In this document: piece by piece, positions 1-9,470 of the stretch
How positions within the stretch are numbered: position 1 is the stretch's first letter
How the letters are laid out: the number at the start of each line of letters is the position of its first letter
Source of the DNA: an uncultured Saprospiraceae bacterium
Lineage (GTDB): Bacteria; Bacteroidota; Bacteroidia; Chitinophagales; Saprospiraceae
DNA length: 64,000 nucleotides
Assembly: GCA_938001865.1 (NCBI GenBank)
Contig: CALLAW010000048.1
Coordinates: 1-64,000 of the forward strand
Reading direction: 5' to 3'
Made by a program: the position numbers and the translations under genes
The notes under the pieces: generated by a model
Seen by the model: only the letters and a program-made list of their open reading frames with translations
The model's database searches: none
Told to the model about the DNA's origin: nothing

Positions 1-504
1 ACTCTCGGAAGTACTCTAGGATTACTCCTACTCATCGCTGCGATTGGTACTAGTCTTTACCTATTGAGAAAGAATCTATCTCTTAATCAAGAAGTGCATG
101 AACAGAATATAGAACTAGAAAAATGTAAAACTCTCAATGAATCAAACTCTAGTCTAATTGCAATATTACAGCATATAGATGCTCCACAAACACAAACATA
201 TCCAATAGAAGCAACCCCCAATTATCCTCAAACAGATATCGTCATTTACACTAATACAGAGAGTAAGCAGAACATTTTGCAAGTAAACAATTTGCCAGAA
301 TTACAACCTAACGAATCATTTCAACTCTGGTCTCTTGGAGAGAGTGATCCAGTTCCTCTAGATGTGTTCGATAATCTAGGCTCTAAGTTCCTACCATCTG
401 CATATGTCGACCAATCGAATGCCTATGCAATCACTATCGAGAAAAAAGGCGGAAGTCAAACTCCAAATCTAGACAAGCTGATTGGTGTCTTCAAGACTTC
501 TTGA
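1..504 (+). CDS. Anti-sigma factor, RskA-like C-terminal region (5' end truncated by window edge)
   Basis: The frame stays open to base 1 and encodes a TM helix (TLGSTLGLLLLIAAIGTSLYLL). It is followed by an RskA-type C-terminal pattern (LPELQPNESFQLWSL ... AYAITIEKKGGSQTPNLDKLIGVF). Confidence 0.75.
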   Translation, partial: TLGSTLGLLLLIAAIGTSLYLLRKNLSLNQEVHEQNIELEKCKTLNESNSSLIAILQHIDAPQTQTYPIEATPNYPQTDIVIYTNTESKQNILQVNNLPELQPNESFQLWSLGESDPVPLDVFDNLGSKFLPSAYVDQSNAYAITIEKKGGSQTPNLDKLIGVFKTS

Positions 505-789
505 TCACCTGAATAAAAAAAATCTTTTCTTCTAATCATCGGATGATACTATTAGACACGTAAGTATTAGTATGGATGATATTATTGATCTATCGGCATT
601 ACAGACTTATTAAGCAATGTTATATTTCAAGCCACTGGATAACTATAGTCTAGTCTTACAGTCTGTGGTATTCAGTCTATAATTACAATAAAACGAGAAA
701 GACAAATGGAGTTTCTATGAGAGTCGAAAGAGAGAGAATATATTTCTCTAATGAAAAAGAAATGATAGAAGTTGGTTATATATGATGGG

Positions 790-821
790 CTACCTTCCAA
801 TGATGGAAGGTAGTTTTTTTT
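790..821 (+). terminator. Intrinsic terminator
   Basis: CTACCTTCC-AATGAT-GGAAGGTAG is a perfect 9-bp stem followed by T8. Confidence 0.8.
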
Positions 822-1026
822 GCGATTCAGAGATCCACTTATTTGCTCGGAGCAAATGTGAATATTGACAAGTAATCATGAGAATGATCCCTGCATGACT
901 AAAAAAACTGTCTTACAATTAAAATCTCTCTTTGAATATTAAGTAGTCACTTTTCAGTCCTGAGATTGAAGCCAAGAATATTTTGTACTCTTACCAGATC
1001 ACACCATTGAATGCCGAAGCGAAGCA

Positions 1027-1353
1027 TCAATCTAAGCTACATCCGTTAGAGGGTGTCACTTTATCCACCCCTACTTCAAATTTGATGGAATCAATCAGAG
1101 CACCAAGACTGATTTTTTCATAATCAAAGTGATAGATCACAATGTTTTTTGACTTATCGACAATACACTCATAGCTCAGCCCATAAGCAGGACCAAAGGC
1201 AATGACCATTCGCTGAGGATCGAGTCGGTCTACCAAGTCTACCTCTATATAACTTGATTCTTTGAGCTCATCTATAGCTCTGCGTTCCTTCTGGGCTTTG
1301 CATGCGAGTAAGGTGATGACCAAGATGACCAATCCAAAGTATTGATATCTCAT
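1027..1353 (-). CDS. Small putative lipoprotein
   Basis: MRYQYFGLVILVITLLACKAQ is a lipobox-like signal peptide. The start is placed at the internal Met, downstream of the preceding gene. Confidence 0.6.
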   Translation of the reverse strand: MRYQYFGLVILVITLLACKAQKERRAIDELKESSYIEVDLVDRLDPQRMVIAFGPAYGLSYECIVDKSKNIVIYHFDYEKISLGALIDSIKFEVGVDKVTPSNGCSLD

Positions 1354-1357
1354 GCCC

Positions 1358-3769
1358 TTATTGTTTGATGAACGTTGATTGATAAAGTGTTGCTTGCTCA
1401 TGGATTATTATAAGATCATAGATGCCTGATTCTAATCCTCCGAGCTGTATCTTTTGGCTTGGACTCAATAAGTCATCTCTGAGTACTATCCGTCCAAGGC
1501 GATCACTTATCTGATAGGTATAACCCGATTGATAGAGTCGCGAGGGCATAGTCAGTTGGATATAATCAGTAGCTGGATTGGGCCTGAGGTTAGCTAGCCC
1601 ATTGAGAGACAATTCTTGAGTGTGAGATGTCAAGTTGTCTCCATAGAGCTCGATTACGATATCATCGATATAGTAACCATCTGAGTCTACATACCCATCC
1701 GAAAAAAACTCCCACTTGAGATAGACTGTTGTCTCTCCTACATAGTCGTTGAGACAGATAGTCTCCTTGACCCAATCCTGTTGACTGCCATCATAGAGTG
1801 GATCACCTACTACGGTCGTATAACCTCCAAGATTTACAAATGATTGATCTGCTACCGCTGGCTGTGACTGTTGTCCACAGATCGGTTGATAGTTATTCCC
1901 ATCCGTAGAGATCATCAGCATCACGAAGTCATAGTTAGACTCGATATCATACTTGGTATAAAAAGTGAAGTAAGCTTCGTCAGCTAATGTCAGATCTATC
2001 GGGGCATTGAGCCTGATTTCACTCGATGTATTGTTTTGATAATTACCAGACGGTGAGTCGGTAATACTACTTGATGGAGAGAAGAAGTCTTGATTAGTCA
2101 GACCCCAATCACCAGAGAATGTGTAATTCTCTTCAGACTCCACGGCATCAATTAGGGTCAGATCCGGAGTCACCAAATCACCACTATTGATATATGACTT
2201 TACGAGTGGTATCCTATGACGATATTCACCATTATCTACGATCAAGTCAAATGCTATCTCTCCACTCTCTACGGTATCATCTATGCTATAGTCTACCATG
2301 ACTTCCATCCTTTGGCTATTGACCAATCCAAGATCTGCAAAGACATTATTAGTCAACTGTACCCCAGGTGTAGTCGATTGTACTTCATAGGTAATATCTC
2401 CTTCCTGCAATCCACTCTTGTGTAGCTCAAAGAAAAGAGAACCCTCTTGCGACGTTATCAAATCATCACCATACAGCTCAGTCATCCAACCAAAATTCAG
2501 TAATAGATGAGCAGTATTAAGATTCATCCGTACTGTAGACTTATTGAAAAAGTCAATATTATCCGAGCTAGGCCAAAACCCCTCTCCTACCTCTGGCGTA
2601 AGCGAATAGATATCTTCATCTCCGTACATATAATCATCAGAGTCTCCGTTGACCGTATATCCTACTGTCTCCGTACCGGTTCCAATCAAGTAGTCATTCT
2701 CAGTGTTCATCACTCTACCCAAAGACTTGAAGAGTTCATCTTCATCTGTAGGCATATCTGAGAACCCCCAAGGATGTATCAATAGATTGCCAAATGTATG
2801 ATAGTTGAGTGCTATACCAAAGTCATACTGCTCACAGAGTAACTTGATTGCTTGCGTCTCGGGCTCAGAGAAAGGCCCGGGGCCTCTATATGTCTGACTG
2901 TTCTCGTTAGCAGACGACCCTTGATTGTCAAATGCCCATTCATATCCAAAATTACGGTTAAGGTCCACACCTACAGTATCTCCTGCCGCATTTGGATATC
3001 TATTTTTTCGCCATAGTCCTCCACCATTTGGAGCTATCGCCTCGTTGAACAGATAACCGTCAGGGTTAATAATCGGTACAAAGAACATCGTGGTGTTGTC
3101 TACCAAATATGTCACTTCTTCGTCGACTCCATAATTCTCTAAGAGGTACCACATATAGAAGATATTCTGAGAGAGAGAGTTAGCCTCTCGAGCATGCAAG
3201 AGAGAGTTGTAGAACACCTGCGGCTTATCACCATCTATTACCTCAGAGTTGTTAGAGATGACTAAGTAGTAGATCTGCTTACCCCCATGCGTAACTATAT
3301 CACCAATTGGCGTCCTCTCAGTGATGAGTTGTGGATATAATTGACGCATCCGATCAAGCTCATCTAGAGCTTCAAAGTATGAGAGATACCCTCCTAGAGA
3401 TCCGTAAGTATAGTTTTGTGGAGTATCATAATCATATAAGTCTTGAGTAGAATTACAATTGCCTGATCGCTGCTGTACTGAGAGCTCAGATTCATCCATC
3501 GTGCCATAGGTATCATAGTAGGTCTTGACATCATCTATGATGACTTTATAGCGAAATCCTGCATCCTCTATGGCCTTGATCTCTTCCTGACTATAGATAT
3601 TACGCAGATGTTTGCCAGGAGCATGATGACCATGATCAGTCTCTATCCCTAGATGCGAAAGTGTATGAGCTGGTTTGCCATCCAAGTAGATCTGTATCTT
3701 GGAGTATGTCTGTCCACTCAGGGTAAATGTGCCAATTAGGAGGCAGAAAATGCTAAAATATTGTTTCAT
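1358..3769 (-). CDS. M14 family zinc carboxypeptidase with T9SS type A sorting domain
   Basis: SLLHAREANS (HxxE), DLNRNFGYEW and a C-terminal LRPNPATDYIQL...GIYDLIII sorting domain; signal peptide present. Confidence 0.88.
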   Translation of the reverse strand: MKQYFSIFCLLIGTFTLSGQTYSKIQIYLDGKPAHTLSHLGIETDHGHHAPGKHLRNIYSQEEIKAIEDAGFRYKVIIDDVKTYYDTYGTMDESELSVQQRSGNCNSTQDLYDYDTPQNYTYGSLGGYLSYFEALDELDRMRQLYPQLITERTPIGDIVTHGGKQIYYLVISNNSEVIDGDKPQVFYNSLLHAREANSLSQNIFYMWYLLENYGVDEEVTYLVDNTTMFFVPIINPDGYLFNEAIAPNGGGLWRKNRYPNAAGDTVGVDLNRNFGYEWAFDNQGSSANENSQTYRGPGPFSEPETQAIKLLCEQYDFGIALNYHTFGNLLIHPWGFSDMPTDEDELFKSLGRVMNTENDYLIGTGTETVGYTVNGDSDDYMYGDEDIYSLTPEVGEGFWPSSDNIDFFNKSTVRMNLNTAHLLLNFGWMTELYGDDLITSQEGSLFFELHKSGLQEGDITYEVQSTTPGVQLTNNVFADLGLVNSQRMEVMVDYSIDDTVESGEIAFDLIVDNGEYRHRIPLVKSYINSGDLVTPDLTLIDAVESEENYTFSGDWGLTNQDFFSPSSSITDSPSGNYQNNTSSEIRLNAPIDLTLADEAYFTFYTKYDIESNYDFVMLMISTDGNNYQPICGQQSQPAVADQSFVNLGGYTTVVGDPLYDGSQQDWVKETICLNDYVGETTVYLKWEFFSDGYVDSDGYYIDDIVIELYGDNLTSHTQELSLNGLANLRPNPATDYIQLTMPSRLYQSGYTYQISDRLGRIVLRDDLLSPSQKIQLGGLESGIYDLIIIHEQATLYQSTFIKQ

Positions 3770-3908
3770 TACAATGAATAAAATTTTCGATATTAGGTAA
3801 TTATAACGCTAACTCACAGCATTGTTGCATAAGGTAATGGATGTTGGAGTATGAAGCATCATACTAGAGTCATACTACATACCAAACGTCGGATTAACTA
3901 CAAAAAAA

Positions 3909-3940
3909 ATGGCATGAAATCATTGAAGACTTCATACCAT
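3909..3940. terminator. Hairpin terminator, probably bidirectional
   Basis: ATGGCATGAA...TTCATACCAT stem (one mismatch) with an A-run on the left and a T-run on the right. Confidence 0.6.
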
Positions 3941-3985
3941 TAGATTTATTTTTTTTAGGTCTTTGCTCCCTGATATACAGCTCTC

Positions 3986-4723
3986 TTAGAATTTGACAAA
4001 CTTAGCTCGACCTCCACAACTTGCCTTACCGACATAACCAATCCCCCAGTTAAGTTCAAATGAGATTCCTGCAAAGATTGGATGAGTCACTGTCGATCCA
4101 GTGTCTATATTCACATCTTGTACCGGACTGCCTTCCACATGTCCACTTGGATTGACAATGTCCGTGATACCATACTCAAATCTGAGTCCGAGTATCCCGC
4201 TAAATGCTCCATCACTTCCAATAAAGTAAGCTCCAAAACCAAGAACGGCGTTGATATTATTAGTCTCATAATTATCTAGTACGTCATCGACAGTTCCATC
4301 ACTGTTCGTATACTCTGCACCTCTCAGTACCGAAAACTTTGGTCCGAGTTCAAAGTATCCAAGTTGGCGGTTATTACGATAGAGGGTATAGATATCGATT
4401 GAGTTCCAATTGAGTTCGGTCATATTGAGTACTGAAGGATCTCTAGCGTCTTCAAATGTCTGATTGCCCTGAGCAGCCATCACATCTATCGTCAGACCAG
4501 ATGTCCCTTTATTAAGACCCAACTTAGCACCTACACTATATCCTGTAGAGATGTCATACCTCCAACTCTCACTATCAGCAATCGCTTGATTAAACATGCC
4601 AGTAGCACCGTACTGAGCTTTGACTCCGGTATCAAACCAAAAAAACTTGGCAGCTCTCTGTCCGAGCAGTGATGTTGAAAGAAATAACCCTAGGATAAAA
4701 ATTGTTAAAATTCGCATTATCAA
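3986..4723 (-). CDS. Outer membrane beta-barrel protein, hypothetical
   Basis: Signal peptide (ILTIFILGLFLSTSLLGQ), alternating amphipathic strands and an aromatic-rich C-terminus. Confidence 0.6.
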   Translation of the reverse strand: MIMRILTIFILGLFLSTSLLGQRAAKFFWFDTGVKAQYGATGMFNQAIADSESWRYDISTGYSVGAKLGLNKGTSGLTIDVMAAQGNQTFEDARDPSVLNMTELNWNSIDIYTLYRNNRQLGYFELGPKFSVLRGAEYTNSDGTVDDVLDNYETNNINAVLGFGAYFIGSDGAFSGILGLRFEYGITDIVNPSGHVEGSPVQDVNIDTGSTVTHPIFAGISFELNWGIGYVGKASCGGRAKFVKF

Positions 4724-4782
4724 TAGTATATTAAGATGTTAAGATTGAATGGTTGATCAAAGATAGAGATATTCTTCAATAT

Positions 4783-5214
4783 TTATTGTGAGTCAGTATA
4801 AGCGAGATATCCACCTTCGAGATTAGCGATATTCTCAAACCCCTTACTTTGCATCATTTGACATGCTTTAGTACTTCGACCACCGCTCCTGCAGTAGACA
4901 ACGTAATTCCCCGATCTATCCAATTGATTGATTCGCTGCTCAAAGTCTGTAGCTACGAAGTCGATGTGTTGAGCTCCATCTATCATCCCATTGGCTACCT
5001 CTTCGGGTGTCCTGACATCTAATAAGATATAGGATGCATTCCCATATGCTGTATTCAATTCGTCAATAGTAATATCTCGATATTGAGTGCTTTGGGTCTC
5101 TACAACAGCTGTAGATTTTGACTGGTTAGTGGATGATTTGGGTTGAGATGTTGGTTGATCACAGCTTATCATCATGATACTTATAGAGATGATGATACAA
5201 GAGATATACTTCAT
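4783..5214 (-). CDS. Rhodanese-like domain lipoprotein
   Basis: Signal/lipobox (MMISCDQ), ILLDVRTPEEVANGMIDGAQHID and active-site loop VVYCRSGGRS. Confidence 0.9.
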   Translation of the reverse strand: MKYISCIIISISIMMISCDQPTSQPKSSTNQSKSTAVVETQSTQYRDITIDELNTAYGNASYILLDVRTPEEVANGMIDGAQHIDFVATDFEQRINQLDRSGNYVVYCRSGGRSTKACQMMQSKGFENIANLEGGYLAYTDSQ

Positions 5215-5419
5215 AATATTATGTGGTTTCGTTATTATAAGTTCGAGTAAAAATAGGCTTTTCTGACAATTTTACTTGCTGATAACTGACTCTAAGTATT
5301 CTAACCTCAGATTTGTAAGAATCGATTCAGATTTTTTTAGAAAAAAGTGAGTGTAAAATTCATACTTAAAAAAAATATATATATTTTTGAGGATCGATTT
5401 TATCCAATATTAGGATTAT

Positions 5420-5496
5420 GGCCTCTTAGTTCAATGGTTAGAATGACAGTTTTATTTTTTGTGATTGTAGATGGTGGACGATCCCACCAGGGGCTA
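5420..5496 (+). other. tRNA-like cloverleaf / possible tRNA pseudogene
   Basis: Acceptor GGCCTCT/AGGGGCT, D-arm GTTC-AATGGTTA-GAAT, anticodon-like stem ACAGT/ATTGT with a 13-nt loop, T-stem GGTGG/CCACC with loop ACGATC, and discriminator A. Confidence 0.6.
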
Positions 5497-5531
5497 TGTT
5501 CTAAAAATATCAGATAAATCGATAAAAAACT

Positions 5532-6269
5532 TTAATCAATATCATCAGCAGTATTGATACTCCTGAGATATGCAAGCCGCTGTGCTTCCCTCCTTTCCTC
5601 TTCCCGCATCGCTATTCTTTGTGCCTTAGTATACTCGAATTGGTCTCTACTGAAATAGTAAGCGACATCATCACTCTCATTGATCCATGGGTCCACTCTC
5701 TCTGCAGTAGGCTCTACTAAGTCTTTGAGGATAAAGGCGACATTGACTCCTACTATAGCTCCGAATAAGTGACTCTCCCAGCTAATTCCATCTTGATTGG
5801 GTACTATCCCGTAGAAGTATCCACTGTACATCACTACGATCACTAGACTGAGTATGATAGATTTGTTATTACGCCTGAAGATGCCCGTCCAAAAGATAAA
5901 TGAGATCAATCCATAGACTATCCCACTAGCTCCAATATGGAATACTGGTCTGGCAAAGCACCACACCGCGGCTCCCGTCAGTATATAGATCATCAAGAAT
6001 GACGTTATCGCAACCCTCTTATAAAACCAAAAGATTACTGTCATCGTCATCAACAGAGGCAGACTATTAGAGATCAAGTGCTGAAAATCCCCATGCGAAA
6101 GCGGTGAAGTAAGTATCCCTTGTAGACCGAATAGCTCACGTGGATAGATACCCAAGCTAGGATATCCTTTAAGATATGTAATCTTATAAATATGAAACAC
6201 CCACAACAACACAACAAATCCAACAGGAAATCTGAAGATCTTGAAAAGATTGAGAGATTGTTGCGGCAT
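5532..6269 (-). CDS. Rhomboid family intramembrane serine protease
   Basis: HIGASGIVYGLISF (GxSG), SWESHLFGAIVG catalytic His region, HGDFQHLISNSLPLL. Confidence 0.92.
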   Translation of the reverse strand: MPQQSLNLFKIFRFPVGFVVLLWVFHIYKITYLKGYPSLGIYPRELFGLQGILTSPLSHGDFQHLISNSLPLLMTMTVIFWFYKRVAITSFLMIYILTGAAVWCFARPVFHIGASGIVYGLISFIFWTGIFRRNNKSIILSLVIVVMYSGYFYGIVPNQDGISWESHLFGAIVGVNVAFILKDLVEPTAERVDPWINESDDVAYYFSRDQFEYTKAQRIAMREEERREAQRLAYLRSINTADDID

Positions 6270-6299
6270 CTATTGGAGTCTTTATATACTTTACATTAT

Positions 6300-7052
6300 C
6301 TAAACAAACTTCCTCTGAACAAGTTTGACAAAAGTCTTTGCTTTCTTGGCTTTAGAGGCATCTGCCCACTTATTATCTCTAGCTACTGTACTACTGAGAT
6401 ACTGCGCTGCCTCGTCATATGATGAGCAAGCATCTAGTTTGGATACCACTGAGTTGAACAGTGACTGATCACCTCCGAAGAGCTCTTTTATGGTAAAGAT
6501 CTTCTCATTGATCCCCATGGAATTAGCGATATCTTTTACTTTGGTGATACTCAATCTATCTGACAGATCTGTCGCTTCTATTTTCTCAAAGATTGGCTTG
6601 AGATCATCCGACATTTCTAGTGTATTGGCTACTACTGCTGAGGCACCTGATGCAACGGCAGTAGCTGGCATTGTCTGTTCATGTGCAGCAACCATAGAGA
6701 CGTTATCTACAACTTGGCTCGATTGTGGTGCTGTGGCAACTGGTTGATTCGATTGAGGGCTTGCCTCTCTGACAGGGCTTGCCTGCACAGTAGGTTCGGG
6801 CTCTATTGATGGAGTTTCCTTAACTGGTTCATTCTGTACGACAGGTTCTGCGGCTTGGATCTTTGTTGCCTCAGCCTGTGACTTACCAGAGCCTTTAGAC
6901 TTATCGATGAGTGTTTCATAGAGCTGGATTACATACTTTTTGAGGAGTTCTTGCTCGAGAGTACTAATTGATTGATCTGACTGCATAGAGTCGAATATCG
7001 TAGTAATTTTATTGAGTTTGCTCTTAAACTTTTTTGAATCCATAGGTATCAC
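6300..7052 (-). CDS. Hypothetical protein with low-complexity P/Q/A/V linker between two folded ends
   Basis: Long ORF in the rhomboid gene direction. The N-terminal helical region, linker and C-terminal about 90 aa helical region are visible; no family recognised with confidence. Confidence 0.6.
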   Translation of the reverse strand: MIPMDSKKFKSKLNKITTIFDSMQSDQSISTLEQELLKKYVIQLYETLIDKSKGSGKSQAEATKIQAAEPVVQNEPVKETPSIEPEPTVQASPVREASPQSNQPVATAPQSSQVVDNVSMVAAHEQTMPATAVASGASAVVANTLEMSDDLKPIFEKIEATDLSDRLSITKVKDIANSMGINEKIFTIKELFGGDQSLFNSVVSKLDACSSYDEAAQYLSSTVARDNKWADASKAKKAKTFVKLVQRKFV

Positions 7053-7190
7053 AGTGTTTTCCGTTAATAATTACTGCTTGATTGGTCAGGCGATTTATCC
7101 CTTCATCAATCAAGTCCACGGATACAACTGATATTGATATGACTTTATTTAGTAATCTGTTGAAAAAAATGAGATTTTTTCAACCCCCTG

Positions 7191-8567
7191 CTATTGCAAT
7201 GTAGAGATATCGATCCCTTTCAGTCGTCGAAAATGCTCAGTAGCATAGATATCTGTCATACTAGAGATATGATCTAAGATATTCATCACCCTCAGGTAGT
7301 ACGACTCACTCTCTAAGTCACCGGTAAACTGACTAGGAATCAGTCTCAGTATCGTCTTGTGCTGAGGTTGTTTGATCTTACTCAAGGCAGCAGGGATGTA
7401 CAATTGCAACAGCTCTGACATCAAGTTATATCCAGCTATCTCTATCTCTAGGACATGCGGATGTCGGTAGATCTTCTCTACTGATAATGTGATCAACTCT
7501 TGCATGGCTGGTACTCTCTGATCGAGACTGCTCATGAGGGTCTCATTGTAAGTACCAGCTAAGATACTTTGGTGATTCTCGATGAATGTTGTGTAGCAAC
7601 ACTGTACTAGATCATTGATGAGCTTAGCTCTGAGATAGGCGATTGACTCATTATCATCTGAGATAGTTTCATACCTTTTCGCTGTAGCTAAATGCGTCTC
7701 TGGTTCTATCTGTAATATGAGCTTAAGGAAGAGTGATGAGACTACCTCTTTGCTCAGGATACCAAGACGATGAGCATCTTCCATATCCATGATGCTATAG
7801 CAGATATCATCAGCAGCCTCCACGAGATAGACGAATGGATGCCGCTTATAAGTATTACCACCAGATGGGTCTTTGATAAATCCTAGCTTCTGAGTGATGA
7901 TATCAAAGACTTCTTGATCAGCTATAAAGTATCCATACTTCTTTCGGTGCTTATACTTTGCATTTACCTCAGTGGATGGACAGGGGTACTTCAGGATCGA
8001 AGCAAGCGTCGTAATTGTCAATCCGAGACCTCCCTCGTGCTTTCCAAGGTACTGCTTAGTAAGCTGTCGGAGTGCATTGGCATTCCCCTCAAAGTTGATC
8101 AAGTCTGACCACTGATGATCATCGAAGTATGACTCTAAGGTCTGACCATCGATGATCGTCTTGGCGTGATTGACAAAATAATTGCTAATCGCTTTCTCCC
8201 CTGAATGGCCAAATGCAGGATTACCTACATCATGAGCTAGACATGCGGACGCTACCACATATGCGAGATGATTCTTGTAGAAGTCCTTAGTTGCGATATC
8301 ATCAACAGCTACGAGATGCTCAGCGATATAGTGGCCTACCATAGCTCCTAATGATCGTCCAACTGATGCAACCTCCAGACTATGCGTCAGCCTATTATGT
8401 ACAAATTTGCTCCCAGGCAAAGGGAATACTTGCGTCTTACTCTGTAATCGTCTGAATGGCGACGAAAATACGAGTCGATCAAAATCTCTCTGAAAGTGGG
8501 ATCGAATTCCATCTGACTTACGAGGATAGGCTATCGACTCCTCTGAAAAACATGTGCTCCATAACAT
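7191..8567 (-). CDS. dgt: Deoxyguanosinetriphosphate triphosphohydrolase (dGTPase, HD domain)
   Basis: SPFRRLQSKTQVFPLPGSKFVHNRLTHSLEV, ACLAHDVGNPAFGHSGE, EAADDICYSIMDMEDA. The start is probably the internal Met. Confidence 0.9.
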   Translation of the reverse strand: MLWSTCFSEESIAYPRKSDGIRSHFQRDFDRLVFSSPFRRLQSKTQVFPLPGSKFVHNRLTHSLEVASVGRSLGAMVGHYIAEHLVAVDDIATKDFYKNHLAYVVASACLAHDVGNPAFGHSGEKAISNYFVNHAKTIIDGQTLESYFDDHQWSDLINFEGNANALRQLTKQYLGKHEGGLGLTITTLASILKYPCPSTEVNAKYKHRKKYGYFIADQEVFDIITQKLGFIKDPSGGNTYKRHPFVYLVEAADDICYSIMDMEDAHRLGILSKEVVSSLFLKLILQIEPETHLATAKRYETISDDNESIAYLRAKLINDLVQCCYTTFIENHQSILAGTYNETLMSSLDQRVPAMQELITLSVEKIYRHPHVLEIEIAGYNLMSELLQLYIPAALSKIKQPQHKTILRLIPSQFTGDLESESYYLRVMNILDHISSMTDIYATEHFRRLKGIDISTLQ

Positions 8568-8735
8568 AAGTACAAATATACTACGTGAGTCGACTAATGA
8601 GAACAATGTTACCAGATTAGAACTATTGCTGATAATAAGGTCTCAGTATACATAGATATTCCAAAGTCTAAGGGACTAGAATCAATTATTATTCTTAAAT
8701 ACTTGTTAAAATCAGAATAATGTTCTAAATTAAGG

Positions 8736-9215
8736 GTGATAATAGTTTTTTCACCTACTAAATCTATTCCTGTTATGCTAAATCAAGAAGTAAGAAGGAT
8801 AATGACAATCAACCCAGCGACTGTCAGTCCCAACCAAAGCGTCAAAGATGTCTCCGAGTACATGCTGACTAACAACATGCAACAACTCCCTGTAACTCAA
8901 GATGGTAAGTTACTCGGAATGATTACTACCTACGATATGTGGAAAGCAATGAGGAAGTCCAAAGACATAGACAATCTCGAAGTAGGAGAAGTTATGAATG
9001 ATAAAGTCATCAAGATCACTCCAAAGGATAAGGTCGGCACAGCAGCAGAGCTCTTCCTCGATCAGAGATTCAAAACTCTGCCAGTTGTCAATCTCCGCAA
9101 CGAACTCAAAGGTGTCGTCACATCATTTGATGTCATGAGACATGCTATCAAAGAAGAATATCCTAGACCGATACTCTACCCAGAGGCATTCCAGACTCCT
9201 GGACCTGCAAGATAG
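8736..9215 (+). CDS. CBS domain-containing protein
   Basis: Two CBS motifs: MTINPATVSPNQSVKDVSEYMLTNNMQQLPVTQDGKLLGMIT and VGEVMNDKVIKITPKDKVGTAAELFLDQRFKTLPVV. Confidence 0.9.
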   Translation: MIIVFSPTKSIPVMLNQEVRRIMTINPATVSPNQSVKDVSEYMLTNNMQQLPVTQDGKLLGMITTYDMWKAMRKSKDIDNLEVGEVMNDKVIKITPKDKVGTAAELFLDQRFKTLPVVNLRNELKGVVTSFDVMRHAIKEEYPRPILYPEAFQTPGPAR

Positions 9216-9315
9216 GCACGGCCTCGATTCGTATCACTAACAGGAACACATACTTATAGATACACCGAATTAGATATATCGATACGAATAACCCACAATC
9301 TAACTCAACAATCTG

Positions 9316-9341
9316 CAATGGCTACCCTCGGGTGGCCATTG
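9316..9341 (+). terminator. Intrinsic terminator-like hairpin after CBS gene
   Basis: CAATGGCTACC-CTCG-GGTGGCCATTG, 11-bp stem with one G-T pair, followed by TAATTTT. Confidence 0.6.
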
Positions 9342-9379
9342 TAATTTTCGATAAGATCAAACATCTACATTTAAAATCA

Positions 9380-9417
9380 CAAAGAGGCACTACTGTTTGG
9401 GAAGTAGTACCTCTTTG
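9380..9417. terminator. Hairpin between convergent genes
   Basis: CAAAGAGGCACTACT...AAGTAGTACCTCTTTG, a long dyad with one mismatch. Confidence 0.55.
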
Positions 9418-9470
9418 ATGATCAATTAGTATTGATATACCTAAAATTCAAATAAAACCTTATTGATCGA

